A DNA stretch of 64,000 nt from Streptomyces xanthii (GTDB lineage Bacteria > Actinomycetota > Actinomycetes > Streptomycetales > Streptomycetaceae), in NCBI RefSeq assembly GCF_014621695.1, contig NZ_CP061281.1, positions 2,232,001 through 2,296,000 of the forward strand, written 5' to 3'. The notes below the pieces were generated by a model that searched no databases, was not told the DNA's origin, and saw only the letters and a program-made list of their open reading frames with translations. Shown here piece by piece: positions 49,865 to 59,524 of the stretch (positions are counted from its first letter, which is position 1; every line of letters begins with the position of its first letter). The position numbers were made by a program, and so were the translations under genes.

Positions 49865-52800
49865 TCAGCCCGCGGCGCGGGGCGGGGCGGCCACGGGGCG
49901 GGCGGGGAAGAGCTGCAGCCGGTGGGCCAGGGCGGCCGCCTCGCCGCGGCCGGCGACGCCCAGCTTGGCCAGGATGTTCGAGACGTGGACGCTGGCGGTC
50001 TTCGGGGAGATGAAGAGTTCCTCGGCGATCTGGCGGTTGCTGCGGCCGGCGGTGACCAGGCGCAGGACATCGCGTTCGCGGCTGGTGAGGCCGAGCTGGT
50101 CGGCGGGGTCGGCCGGGGTGTCCGGGCGGCGCGGGGTGTGGGCGGGGCTCAGGCTCAGGCGGGCGCGCTGGGCGAGGAGGGTGACGGACTCGGTGAGCGG
50201 TCGGGCGCCGAGGTGGTCGGCGACGGCGGCGACGAGGCGGAGGAGTTCGGTGGCGCGGTCGCGGTCGTCCTCGGCGGAGCTGCCGGACGCGGCGGCGGAG
50301 ACGAGGAGAGACTCGGCGAGGCGGTAGCGGACGCGGGCGAGGTCGTAGGGGCGCTCGAGGGGTTCGAAGGCAGTGACGGTGGCGGACCAGTCGTCGGCGG
50401 TGTCGCGGCCTTCGGCACGGAGCAGTTCGGCGCGGACCCACTGTTCGTGGGCCTGCCAGACGGGGACGTGGACGGCCTGGGCCTTGGCGGCGTCGCGGAT
50501 ACGGGCGACGGCCTCGGTGCGCTCCGCCTCGGCGGCGGGCAGGCCCCGGGCGTCGGCCTCCGCGGCGGCGGCGGTGCGCAGCAGGGGCCAGAGGTAGCGC
50601 TGCATGGAGTGCGGGAGGCCGGCGGTGACGAGCCGGTCGAGTTCGGCGCGGGCGTCGAGGAGGCGGCCCTGGGCGACGGCGAGAGCGAGGGAGAGATGGG
50701 TGAGGGGCAGCAGGTACTGCGGCATCGGATCGTGGGTGCCGTAGAGCTCACGGGCCGCTGCCAGGTGGGCGGCGGATTCCTGGAGGGCGCCGCGGGCGAG
50801 GGCGAGGGTGGCGAGGTGGAGTCCGGCGGTGGCGCGGGGTTTGTCGCTGACGGCCATGGCGCGGGTGCGCTCGGCGGCGTCGGCGGCCTCGGTCCAGCGG
50901 CCGAGGGAGATCAGGGACTCGGCCTTGTTGGCGCGGACCCAGCCCTTGGTGTCGGTGAGGCCGTAGCGGCGGCACTCTGCGATGCCGAGGTCGCAGAGCC
51001 GGACGGCTTCGGCGGAGCGGCCGGAGCCTTCGAGGACGGAGGGCAGGTTCACGTTGACGTGGCGGATGCGGGCGATGAGGCCGAGTTCGGCGGAGCGCTC
51101 GCGTACGGCGTACATCTCGGTGAAGCCCTCTTCGATGTCGCCGGCGTCGACGAGGAGGCCGCCGAGGACGAGGCGGGCGTTGAGTTCGATCTCCTCGGCG
51201 CCGACCATGCGGGCGTACTCGACGGCGCGCTCGGCGGCGGCGAGGGCTTCGGCGCCGGGGTTGTGGAGCATGCCCCAGGAGGCGGCGTAGGTGAGCACCT
51301 CCGCGTGCACGGCGGACGGCGGCAGGCCGCGGACCAGCTCCTGCGCGGTGGCGATCTCGTCCCAGCCGTCGCTGCGGCCGAGGGTGGAGGTGAGGCTGCT
51401 GCGCTGGATCCAGAACCAGGCGGCGCGCAGCGGGTCGCCGCCGCCCGGGGTGCGCGCGGCGTCCTCCAGGATGCGGATGGCGCGCTTGGCGATCTTGAGT
51501 GCGGGTTCGCGTTCGCCGCAGAGGCGGCCGGCGACGGCGGCCTCGGCCATGAGGTCAAGGTAGCCGAGCGGGGTCTTCGCGGGGTCGCAGCCGCAGGCGA
51601 GGTACTCGTCGACGTAGTCGGCCAGGCGCAGGCGGTCGCGGATCTCCTGGGGTGCGCCGTCCCAGAGTTCCATCGCCCTTTCCAGGAGCCGCAGTTGCTC
51701 GGCGTAGGCGTGGCGGCGCTGGGCCTCGACGGAGGCGTCGAGCACGGCGGGCAGCGCCTTGGCCGGGTCGTGCGCGTGGTACCAGTAGGCGGCCAGGCGC
51801 ATCACGCGGGCGTCGGCGGGCACGAGGGCCGGTTCGGCCTCCAGGGCTTCGGCGTAGCGGCGGTTGATGCGGGAGCGCTCGCCGGGGAGCAGGTCGTCGC
51901 TGACGGCCTCGCGGACGAGGGAGTGCCGGAAGCGGTATCCGTCGCCGTCGGGCGAGGCGGTGAGGATGTTGGCGCCGACGGCGGAGCGCAGGGCCTCGAT
52001 GAGTTCGTCCTCGCCGAGCCGGGCGACGGCGGCGAGCAGCGCGTACTCGACGGTGGAGCCGCCTTCGGCGCAGATCCGGGCGATGCCCTGGGCGGGCTCG
52101 GGGAGGGACTCGACGCGGACGAGGAGGATGTCGCGCAGGGAGTCGGTGAGGCCGGTGGCGCAGCCCTGGGCGGCGGAGACGGCGAGTTCCTCGACGAAGA
52201 AGGCGTTGCCGTCGGAGCGGCGGAAGATGTCGTCGACGACGGAGCGCTGGGGTTCGTCGGCGATGATCCCGGCGATCTGGCGGGCGACCTCGGCGCGGTT
52301 GAGCCGGCCGAGTTCGATGCGGGTGACGGTGCGCAGCCGGTCGAGTTCGGCGAGCAGGGGGCGCAGCGGGTGACGGCGGTGCACGTCGTCGGAGCGGTAG
52401 GTGGCGACGACGACGAGGCGGCCGCCGCGCAGGGTGCGGAAGAGGTAGGAGAGGAGGTGCCGGGTGGAGGCGTCGGCCCAGTGCAGGTCTTCGAGGATGA
52501 CGAGGACGGTGCGGTCGGCGGCGACGCGTTCGAGGAGGCGGACGGTGAGTTCGAAGAGGCGGGCGGTGGCCGTCTCGTCCCCGTGGCCGTCGCGTCCGCG
52601 CGGCTCGGCGGCGGGTCCGCCGGCGGCGCCCGGGCCGGCCGGGCGGTCGGCCAACTCGGGCAGGACTCTGGCCAGTTCGTCCTCGCGTCCCGCGGCGGCG
52701 GCGTCGACCTCGTCGGGCAGGGCGCGGCGCAGGGCGCGCAGTGCGGTGGAGAACGCGGCGAACGGGAGGCCGTCGGCGCCGATCTCGACGCAGCCGCCGG

Positions 52801-53005
52801 TGACGACGACGGCGCCGGTGCGGCAGGCGCCGGCGGCGAACTCCTCGACGAGCCGGGTCTTGCCGACCCCGGCCTCGCCGCCGAGCAGCAGGGCCTGGGG
52901 TTCGCCGGCGGCGGCGCGGGTCAGGGCGGTGTCGAGTGTGCCGAGTTCGTCGGCACGGCCGACGAACACCGGGCTGACGGATCGGGTCTCCACAGCGCCG
53001 AGCAT
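49865..53005 (-). CDS. Large ATP-binding LuxR-family (LAL) regulator
   Basis: A 1046-residue regulator: N-terminal AAA ATPase with Walker A LGGEAGVGKTRLVEEF and Walker B VLVILEDLHWADAST, a long helical TPR-like middle (about 480-940), and a C-terminal LuxR helix-turn-helix (LGLTSRERDVLRLVTAGRSN, then AEELFISPKTASVHVSNI). ATG 53005 (MLGAVETRSVSP) is the family start; upstream frame is non-coding. Target genes are unknown; no metabolic cluster is adjacent. Confidence 0.92.
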   Translation of the reverse strand: MLGAVETRSVSPVFVGRADELGTLDTALTRAAAGEPQALLLGGEAGVGKTRLVEEFAAGACRTGAVVVTGGCVEIGADGLPFAAFSTALRALRRALPDEVDAAAAGREDELARVLPELADRPAGPGAAGGPAAEPRGRDGHGDETATARLFELTVRLLERVAADRTVLVILEDLHWADASTRHLLSYLFRTLRGGRLVVVATYRSDDVHRRHPLRPLLAELDRLRTVTRIELGRLNRAEVARQIAGIIADEPQRSVVDDIFRRSDGNAFFVEELAVSAAQGCATGLTDSLRDILLVRVESLPEPAQGIARICAEGGSTVEYALLAAVARLGEDELIEALRSAVGANILTASPDGDGYRFRHSLVREAVSDDLLPGERSRINRRYAEALEAEPALVPADARVMRLAAYWYHAHDPAKALPAVLDASVEAQRRHAYAEQLRLLERAMELWDGAPQEIRDRLRLADYVDEYLACGCDPAKTPLGYLDLMAEAAVAGRLCGEREPALKIAKRAIRILEDAARTPGGGDPLRAAWFWIQRSSLTSTLGRSDGWDEIATAQELVRGLPPSAVHAEVLTYAASWGMLHNPGAEALAAAERAVEYARMVGAEEIELNARLVLGGLLVDAGDIEEGFTEMYAVRERSAELGLIARIRHVNVNLPSVLEGSGRSAEAVRLCDLGIAECRRYGLTDTKGWVRANKAESLISLGRWTEAADAAERTRAMAVSDKPRATAGLHLATLALARGALQESAAHLAAARELYGTHDPMPQYLLPLTHLSLALAVAQGRLLDARAELDRLVTAGLPHSMQRYLWPLLRTAAAAEADARGLPAAEAERTEAVARIRDAAKAQAVHVPVWQAHEQWVRAELLRAEGRDTADDWSATVTAFEPLERPYDLARVRYRLAESLLVSAAASGSSAEDDRDRATELLRLVAAVADHLGARPLTESVTLLAQRARLSLSPAHTPRRPDTPADPADQLGLTSRERDVLRLVTAGRSNRQIAEELFISPKTASVHVSNILAKLGVAGRGEAAALAHRLQLFPARPVAAPPRAAG

Positions 53006-53076
53006 CGCACATTGATCCGGGACGAGGGCAAGGGTTTTCGGGCTGCCGGGCCCGGCCGGGGGCCGGGGTGCCGGGT

Positions 53077-53295
53077 TCATGCGGTGCGGGGTGCCCGGTG
53101 GCGGCGGGGGCTGTCGGTACTGCCCGGTACCTCGGTGCTCACCCGCCCTCCGGCCCCGTGGCTCACGGAGCCGCGGCCCGCGCGCTCGGCTCGCTCGGCG
53201 CGGGCGGCCCGTGCGGCGGCGCGGGCCCGGCGGTACTCGTCGGCCTCGCGGCGGAGTTCGACGGCGCGCTGCTGGTGGATCTCGTACTCGAACAC
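53077..53295 (-). CDS. 72-residue Arg/Ala-rich helical small protein
   Basis: Starts with GTG 53295 after GGGGAG. The product VFEYEIHQQRAVELRREADE then YRRARAAARAARAERAERAG is strongly helical, with a possible coiled coil at 3-40 and a basic, low-complexity tail. Proteins with the same FEYEIHQQRA opening occur widely in Streptomyces, from memory. Function unknown. It precedes the LAL regulator on the same strand, 71 bases apart. Confidence 0.65.
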   Translation of the reverse strand: MFEYEIHQQRAVELRREADEYRRARAAARAARAERAERAGRGSVSHGAGGRVSTEVPGSTDSPRRHRAPRTA

Positions 53296-53410
53296 GGTGT
53301 CTCCCCGGTGCTTTCGGTGGTTTCTCGCGGAGTGCTTTCCGCGATGCCTCCACTTTCGTCGCCCAGAGGGGTGCGCCACATCGGGAGAGTGCCGCATCTG
53401 GGACGCGGCG

Positions 53411-53459
53411 GGGGCCTTAGGCGGCGCGCTCGGGGGAGGTGCGCGGTGCCTAAGGCCCC
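53411..53459 (-). terminator. Terminator of the 53.5 kb membrane-protein gene
   Basis: Perfect 12-bp arms GGGGCCTTAGGC/GCCTAAGGCCCC with further GC pairing inside, 15 bases after the stop of the gene on this strand. Confidence 0.7.
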
Positions 53460-53474
53460 CTGGGGGTGCTCAGG

Positions 53475-54134
53475 TCAGCTCAGGCCGGGGGTACCGAAGA
53501 TCAGGTCGGTGTACTTGGCCACGGCCAGGATCAGGCCGATCACGCCGAGGGAGACCCCGGCCCAGGCCGCGGACTTGATCCAGGCGGCCTGGGGGCGGCC
53601 GGGTGCGCCGAACGCGGGGCGGGCCAGGACGACGACGGCGACGACCAGGGCGAGGAGGGCGAAGAATCCGCCGACGGCGGCGGTGGCGTGCCAGCCGTCG
53701 GTGTAGCCCTCCTTGACCTGGGCGGCGACGCCGGGGTTCGCGTTCGTGGAGAGGTTCAGCTGGCCGGTGAGCGTCTCGCGGGCGGAGACGATCGTGCCGA
53801 TCCAGCTGCCGGACAGGGAGAGGAAGCCGAGGGCGGCGGAGACGATGGCGGCGGCGCCCTGGCCCACGCCGGCCGACTCCGGCGCGGTCACGTCACCGGA
53901 ATCGGCGAGCTCGTCAGCGGCCTCCTCGGCGTCGTCCTCGGCGTGCGCCTCGCCCTCGTCCCGCGCTTCGTCCCGCGCCTCGGCACGGGTATCGGCATCG
54001 GCCCCGGCAGGGGCAGCGGCATCGGCCTCCCCGCCGGTCCCGGCCGCCGCCTCGGCCAGGGCCTCGTCCTCGGCCGGGGTGGGGGCGGCCGGCTGCGCGT
54101 CCGTCTTCGTGTTCGCATCCGTCTTCGTAGTCAT
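53475..54134 (-). CDS. Membrane protein with acidic N-terminal domain
   Basis: A 219-residue protein. The first 100 residues are low-complexity and acidic (EARDEARDEGEAHAEDD), probably disordered and cytoplasmic. Three hydrophobic helices follow (about 105-125, 160-183 and 195-213). ATG 54134 (MTTKTDANTKTD) is the start. No recognisable domain. A terminator follows, so it is a single-gene unit; 35 bases separate it from the acetyltransferase gene upstream. Confidence 0.72.
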   Translation of the reverse strand: MTTKTDANTKTDAQPAAPTPAEDEALAEAAAGTGGEADAAAPAGADADTRAEARDEARDEGEAHAEDDAEEAADELADSGDVTAPESAGVGQGAAAIVSAALGFLSLSGSWIGTIVSARETLTGQLNLSTNANPGVAAQVKEGYTDGWHATAAVGGFFALLALVVAVVVLARPAFGAPGRPQAAWIKSAAWAGVSLGVIGLILAVAKYTDLIFGTPGLS

Positions 54135-54169
54135 GGTGCGCACCGTACGGACGGAGTCTGAGAGGGGGC

Positions 54170-54736
54170 TTAACGCGCGAGGAGGGCGGCGCGGGCGCTC
54201 GGCCACTCCCGGGCGAGCAGGGACCAGAACTCCAGGTCGTGGCGGACGCCGCGCCAGGGTGCGGCCTCGCGGCGGACGCCCTCGCGGGTGAAGCCGAGGC
54301 GGCGGGCGACGTTCAGGCTCGGCACGTTCCCGGAGGCAGCGATCCATTCGACGCGGTGCATACCGCGCCCGTCGAAGAGCCAGTCGATCATCGGGAGCAT
54401 GGCTCGGGTGACGAGGCCGCGTCCGGTGGCGGAGGGCTCCAGCCAGCAGCCGACCTCGGCGTTGCCGCGCTCGGCGTCGACGTTGAGGGTGAGGACACCG
54501 CCGACGAGGGTGTCGTCGACCCAGATGCCGTGCAGGGCGCCGGTGTCGGCGGCGCGCATGTCGGCGTAGCGCTGGAGGGCGGCCCGGGCGGAGTCGACGT
54601 CGGTGGCGGTGGAGCCGAAGGGGATGAACTGGCCGATGAACTCGCGGCCCCGCTCGATGTGGGCCAGGAACTCCTCGGCGCGCCAGGGCTCCAGCGGCCT
54701 CAGCCGGGCGGTCTCGTCGAGCGCGATCTCGTACAT
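54170..54736 (-). CDS. GNAT acetyltransferase, RimJ/RimL type
   Basis: A 188-residue N-acetyltransferase of the ribosomal-protein-Ser/Ala type. Acetyl-CoA binding segment EVGCWLEPSATGRGLVTRAM and VEWIAASGNVPSLNVARRLG, then FTREGVRREA. Substrate unknown. ATG 54736, 62 bases after the MMPL gene stop on the same strand. Confidence 0.87.
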   Translation of the reverse strand: MYEIALDETARLRPLEPWRAEEFLAHIERGREFIGQFIPFGSTATDVDSARAALQRYADMRAADTGALHGIWVDDTLVGGVLTLNVDAERGNAEVGCWLEPSATGRGLVTRAMLPMIDWLFDGRGMHRVEWIAASGNVPSLNVARRLGFTREGVRREAAPWRGVRHDLEFWSLLAREWPSARAALLAR

Positions 54737-54798
54737 CGGTGGCCTCCGTCGCCGTCAGGGCCGGACGGATCTCCGGCCCGTGGACTCGCGGCCCGTGG

Positions 54799-57042
54799 TC
54801 ACGAGGCCGCGTCGCTCAGCGCCTCGCCGGTCGCGGCGCGCTGTTCGGGGATCTTCGCATCCCCGGCCGGACGGCATTCGGGCGGCTCGATGCTGAGCCG
54901 GGGCAGGCAGCGGTCGAGCCAGCGGGGCAGCCACCAGTTGGCGCCGCCGAGCAGGTGCATGAGGGCGGGGACGAGGAGGGTGCGCAGGATGAACGCGTCG
55001 ACGGCCACGGCGACGGCGAGTGCGATGCCGAACATGGCGATGACGCGGTCGCCGCTGAGGACGAAGGCGAGGAAGACGGAGATCATGATGACCGCGGCCG
55101 AGTTGATCACGCGGCTGGTCTCGGCGAGGCCGACGCGGACGGCCCGCCGGTTGTCGCCGGTCTCGAGCCATTCCTCGTACATCCGGCTCACGAGGAACAC
55201 CTGGTAGTCCATGGAGAGCCCGAAGAGGACGGAGACCATGATCACGGGGAGGAAGGGTTCGATGGGGCCGGAGGCGCCGAGGCCGAGGAGCTCGCTGCCC
55301 CAGCCCCACTGGAAGATCACGACGACGACACCGAAGGCGGAGGCGACGGCGGCGATGTTCATCGCGGCGGCCTTGAGCGGGATGCCGATCGAGCGGAAGG
55401 CGAGGAGCAGCAGGACGCAGCCGAGTCCGACGACGACGCCGACGAAGAGGGGCAGCTTGCCGATGATGACCTCGGCGAAGTCGTCGTAGCTGGCGGTGAC
55501 GCCGCCGACCTGGACGTCCAGGGTGCCGCCGGCGGACTGCGCCTCGGGGACGACGTCGGCGCGCAGCCGGTCGACGAGGTCGCTGGTCTGCTGCGACTGC
55601 GGGGAGGAGTCGGGGACGACGGTGAGGTGGGCGGCGCTGTCGTCGGCGTTGTAGGTGATCGGCGAGACGGTGGCGACGCCGTCGGTGGTGCGCAGCTCGT
55701 GCGCGAGGTGGGTGAGGGCGGCCTTGTCCTGGGCGCCGTCGACCTCGGTGACGAGGGTGAGCGGCCCGTTCATGCCGGGGCCGAAGCCGTCGGCGAGGAG
55801 GTCGTAGGCCTGCCGCGTGGTGCTCGACCGCGGGTTGTTGCCCTGGTCGGAGGTGCCGAGGTGGAGGGAGAGGGTGGGGAGCGCGAGGACGGTGATCAGG
55901 CCGAGGGCGAGGCCGCCGAGCAGCTTGGGGTGGCGCTCCACGAAGGCGGCCCAGCGGGCGGCGAGCCCGGTCGGCAGTTCGGGGGCGGGGCCGTGTTCGG
56001 CGAGGCGGCGGCGTTCGCGGCGGGACAGGGCGCGCGGGCCGATGAGGGAGAGCAGGGCCGGCAGCAGGGTCACGGAGGCGGCGACGGTGAGCAGCACGGT
56101 GAGCGACGCGGCGATGGCGACGCCGTTGAGGAAGCTGAGCCGCAGGATGAGCATGCCGAGCAGGGCGATGCAGACGGTGGCGCCGGCGAAGACGACGGCG
56201 CGGCCGGTGGTGGAGACGGCCCGCTGGGCGGCCTCCGGCACGGACAGACCCTGTTTGAGGCCCTTGCGGTGCCGGGTCACGATGAACAGGGCGTAGTCGA
56301 TGCCGACGCCGAGGCCGACGAGCATGCCGAGCATCGGTGCGAAGTCGGCGACGGTCATGGCGTGCCCGAGCAGCACGATGCCGGCGTAGGCGGTGCCGAC
56401 GCCGACGAGGGCGGTGGCGATGGGGAGCATGGCCGCGGCGAGCGAGCCGAAGGCGAGGAGCAGGACGACGGCCGCGACGACGACGCCGACGATCTCCGAC
56501 ACATGGGCGGAGGTGGGTTCGGTGAGGGCGACGGCGCCGCCGCCGAGTTCGACCTGGAGGCCGTCGGGTCCGTGGTGCTCGGCCGCACGGGCGGTGTCGA
56601 CGACGGCCTTCGCCTGGCTGACGGGCAGGTCGTCGGACTGCTGGTCGAAGCTGACGGTGGCGTACGCGGTGCGGCCGTCGGCGCTGATCCCGGCGGCTCC
56701 GCCGGAGTCGGCCTCGTAGGGCGAGGCGACGGCGGAGACGCCGGGCAGGTCGCCGATCTGCCGCAGGGTGTTGCTCATCGCGGTCTCGACGTCCGCGGCC
56801 CGCACGGTGGAGTCCTTGATGTGCCAGACGACGGTGTCGCTGTCGCCGCCGAGCGCGGGGAAGTTCTCGTTCAGCAGCTGCGTCGCGCGGCCGGACTCGG
56901 TGCCGGGTGCCTCGTAGTCGTTCGAGTAGGCGGAACCGGCGGCGGTCGCGGCAGCGGCGGTGCCCCCGAGGGCGAGCAGCCACAGCAGGACGACCACGAG
57001 CCGATGCCGGACACACCAGCGTGCGAGTGCGGCCACGGACAT
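54799..57042 (-). CDS. MMPL/RND-family membrane transporter
   Basis: A 747-residue, 12-helix protein with duplicated MMPL halves, each with a large extracytoplasmic loop (about 45-180 and 385-520). Proton-relay Asp residues appear in GVGIDYALFIV and GLSMDYQVFLVSRM. Such proteins export lipids, siderophores or drugs in actinomycetes. ATG 57042 is listed, but GGGAG is only one base from it; GTG 57036 is better spaced and may be the real start. Upstream, ATCTTT/AAAGAT inverted ends flank the promoter region. Confidence 0.88.
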   Translation of the reverse strand: MSVAALARWCVRHRLVVVLLWLLALGGTAAAATAAGSAYSNDYEAPGTESGRATQLLNENFPALGGDSDTVVWHIKDSTVRAADVETAMSNTLRQIGDLPGVSAVASPYEADSGGAAGISADGRTAYATVSFDQQSDDLPVSQAKAVVDTARAAEHHGPDGLQVELGGGAVALTEPTSAHVSEIVGVVVAAVVLLLAFGSLAAAMLPIATALVGVGTAYAGIVLLGHAMTVADFAPMLGMLVGLGVGIDYALFIVTRHRKGLKQGLSVPEAAQRAVSTTGRAVVFAGATVCIALLGMLILRLSFLNGVAIAASLTVLLTVAASVTLLPALLSLIGPRALSRRERRRLAEHGPAPELPTGLAARWAAFVERHPKLLGGLALGLITVLALPTLSLHLGTSDQGNNPRSSTTRQAYDLLADGFGPGMNGPLTLVTEVDGAQDKAALTHLAHELRTTDGVATVSPITYNADDSAAHLTVVPDSSPQSQQTSDLVDRLRADVVPEAQSAGGTLDVQVGGVTASYDDFAEVIIGKLPLFVGVVVGLGCVLLLLAFRSIGIPLKAAAMNIAAVASAFGVVVVIFQWGWGSELLGLGASGPIEPFLPVIMVSVLFGLSMDYQVFLVSRMYEEWLETGDNRRAVRVGLAETSRVINSAAVIMISVFLAFVLSGDRVIAMFGIALAVAVAVDAFILRTLLVPALMHLLGGANWWLPRWLDRCLPRLSIEPPECRPAGDAKIPEQRAATGEALSDAAS

Positions 57043-57226
57043 GCTCCCTGGGTGATGTATGGATCTTTGACCGGGAACAGCCGTACAAAAGCCGTTTAAA
57101 GATGAACAGCCCGCAAAGAACACATGAGCAAGGAGCAGCCACTCTTACAGGCCGAGGAGATCCTTTGTCGCTTTCGTGGGCTTACTCACAGGGATATCCC
57201 ACACGCTCGGGGGTATCGGCGGGGCG

Positions 57227-59323
57227 TCATCCGGACACGCTGGGGCGCCCGTTCTCGATGTGGCCCATGAGGCGCCTGTGGAGGCCTTCGGCGCTGATCT
57301 CGACGTCGTACCAGCCGTGCGCGTCGGCGGTCTCGTGGACGATCGTGACGGTCCGCCCGGGCCGCACCGTGACGGTGCGCTCGCCGAGGGTGAAGGTCTG
57401 CGGCGCCTCTCCCGTGGCGCGCAGCCGGATGCGCAGCACCCGCGCGCGTCCGTCGACGGTCGTCGTGACGTCACCGCCGGCGTCGGTGCGGCCGCGGAAC
57501 TCGCGCCGGAAGCCGTTGGGCCCGGTCACCACGAAGTCGTACGCGGTGGCGCCCTCCGCGCCGACCGGTACGGCCTGCTCGCGCGGGACGTCGAAGTGGA
57601 GCGGCGCGGCGGCCTCCCCCGCGTACGGGTAGAGGGCGAAGTGCGCGCTGGAGCTTCCGGTGTTGCTCAGGTTCAGGGTGAGCCTGCCGTCCCGCACGCG
57701 CGCGTGGGCGTCCGGCTGGTACGGGAGAGGACGCGCGGGCCGGCTGCCGGGCTCCTGCTCGGGCACGGCCTGCCGGTCGGGCGCGGGCGGCTGCGGCGCC
57801 CATCGGCCGCTGAACGCGGGCACGGGTCCGGGCTGCTCGACGGAAGGCTGCCGGGCGGTGCGGCGGAAGTCGAAGGCACCGGTGAGGTCGCCGGCGACCT
57901 GGCGGCGCCACGCGCCGATGTTGGGCTCGCGGATGCCCGTCCAGCGCTCCAGGAAGCGGACGACGGAGGTGTGGTCGAAGACCTCGGAGCAGACGTAGCC
58001 GCCGACGGTCCACGGCGAGACGACGAGCATCGGCACTCGGATGCCGAGGCCGGTGGGCAGGCCCTGCCAGTGCTCCTCGGTGACGTCCGGGCCGGGGACG
58101 GGCGGCGGCACGTGGTCGAAGAAGCCGTCGTTCTCGTCGTAGTTGATGAAGACGGCCGTCTTCTTCCACACCTCGGGGTGCGAGGCGAGCGCGTCGAGGA
58201 CCTTGTAGACGATGGTCGCGCTGTGGATGGGCGAGGACACGGAGGGGTGCTCGGAGTCGACGGCGGAGGGCACCAGGTAGGAGACGCGCGGCAGCTTTCC
58301 GGCGGCGACGTCGGCGGCGAAGGTGTCGGCGAGCTTCCCGGTGGGGACGCGGCGCAGGGCGCGCTCGAACAGCGAGCGCTCCTTCTTGTCGAGCGTCGCG
58401 ACGCCCTTGTCCAGGGTGGCGAGGAGCGCGTCGCGCTCGGCGTCGTCCTTCGCGTCGCGCACCTTGGCGTAGAAGGCCTCCATGAAGGTGAGCCCGGTGC
58501 CGGCGAGCACCTTGCGGGCGATGGCCTTGAAGGTGGTGAAGAACTCGATCTGGTTGTCGGTGAAGTTCTCCCACTCCGTGTACGTCTGCCAGCTCACGCC
58601 CGCCTGCTCCAGGCGCTCGGCGTACGTGCCCCAGTCGTAGCCGGGGTGGGTGCCCTCGTTGTAGGCGTCGTTGCCGACGGCGCGCTTGCCGTTCGGCTCG
58701 TTGCCGGTCTTGCCGCTCCACAGGTGGTTGCGGTTGGGGCTGGTGGAGGAGTGGATGGAGGAGTGGTAGGCGTCGCAGACGGTGAAGGTGTCGGCGAGCT
58801 CGTAGTGCAGCGGGATGTCCTCGCGCGTGTAGTACGCCATCGTGGCCGCGGTCTTCGCGGTGATCCAGCCGTCGTGCCAGCCCTTGTTCCAGGCCTTGGC
58901 GCCGCCGCTCCAGGAGTGGTCGAGGGCGCCGATGTACTGGAGGTCCTTCTTCTGCGTCGCGGCGGCCTCGCGGACCGGGAACGGCAGGACGGTGCGCAGC
59001 GCGCCGGGCTGCTCGAGGACGCTCTTGCCGCTCGGCAGCGTGATCGCGTTGCGGTCGCCGAAGCCGCGGACACCGCGCAGGGTGCCGAAGTAGTGGTCGA
59101 AGGACCGGTTCTCCTGCATGAGGATCACGACGTGCTCGATGGCGTCGAGTCCGCCCTGCGGCGGTGCGCCGGCCTCGGCCTGGGCGGCGAGGGCCTGCTG
59201 CAGCGACGGCGGCAGGAAGGATCCTGCCGCGGCGGCACCGAGCGCCCCTCCGCCGAGGGCCATGAGGCGTCTGCGGGACAGGGCCGGGGACGCGGGCGAC
59301 GGGGAGTCCGACGACGGGGACAC
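57227..59323 (-). CDS. Tat-exported phospholipase C (phosphoesterase family)
   Basis: A 698-residue secreted enzyme of the acid-phosphatase/phospholipase C family. The signal peptide carries SRRRLMALGGGALGAAAAG. The catalytic region begins HVVILMQENRSFDHYFGTLR (Asn, Asp metal and nucleophile neighbourhood), with VFINYDENDGFFDHVPPP further on. Two C-terminal DUF756-type beta domains (about 505-600 and 615-698) are as in bacterial PLCs. GTG 59323 follows GGAGG. Direct GTTGGAC repeats upstream may be PhoP sites. Confidence 0.9.
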   Translation of the reverse strand: MSPSSDSPSPASPALSRRRLMALGGGALGAAAAGSFLPPSLQQALAAQAEAGAPPQGGLDAIEHVVILMQENRSFDHYFGTLRGVRGFGDRNAITLPSGKSVLEQPGALRTVLPFPVREAAATQKKDLQYIGALDHSWSGGAKAWNKGWHDGWITAKTAATMAYYTREDIPLHYELADTFTVCDAYHSSIHSSTSPNRNHLWSGKTGNEPNGKRAVGNDAYNEGTHPGYDWGTYAERLEQAGVSWQTYTEWENFTDNQIEFFTTFKAIARKVLAGTGLTFMEAFYAKVRDAKDDAERDALLATLDKGVATLDKKERSLFERALRRVPTGKLADTFAADVAAGKLPRVSYLVPSAVDSEHPSVSSPIHSATIVYKVLDALASHPEVWKKTAVFINYDENDGFFDHVPPPVPGPDVTEEHWQGLPTGLGIRVPMLVVSPWTVGGYVCSEVFDHTSVVRFLERWTGIREPNIGAWRRQVAGDLTGAFDFRRTARQPSVEQPGPVPAFSGRWAPQPPAPDRQAVPEQEPGSRPARPLPYQPDAHARVRDGRLTLNLSNTGSSSAHFALYPYAGEAAAPLHFDVPREQAVPVGAEGATAYDFVVTGPNGFRREFRGRTDAGGDVTTTVDGRARVLRIRLRATGEAPQTFTLGERTVTVRPGRTVTIVHETADAHGWYDVEISAEGLHRRLMGHIENGRPSVSG

Positions 59324-59448
59324 GGGACCTCCGAACGTAAGGGGCTGCAGCACCTAATGGTCTGCGGTTGACCCATTGAGTGGTTCGGCGGGGACGCTAG
59401 CGACGCCGGATGGCGCAGGGAAGTACGCGGACGGGCCACGGCGTAAAC

Positions 59449-59476
59449 GTCCAACAGTCCGTCACAAAGGTCCAAC
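59449..59476 (-). promoter_or_regulatory. Possible PhoP-type direct repeats upstream of phospholipase C
   Basis: On the gene's strand: GTTGGACCTTT, GTGACGGACT, GTTGGAC, units starting 11 and 10 bases apart, about 130 bases before the start codon. Similar register to Streptomyces PHO boxes but divergent from GTTCACC. Confidence 0.3.
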
Positions 59477-59524
59477 TCCGGCCTCTGCGACCTTTCGCCC
59501 CTTCGACCCCCGCGGTCCGGGGCC

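Noticed and set aside
49922..53578. 1218-codon open frame on the plus strand
   Set aside because: Exact antisense of the LAL regulator; low-complexity Gly/Ala/Val/Glu product, no start context.
54739..57099. 786-codon plus-strand frame opposite the MMPL gene
   Set aside because: Glu/Gly/Asp-rich shadow of a membrane-protein gene with clear motifs.
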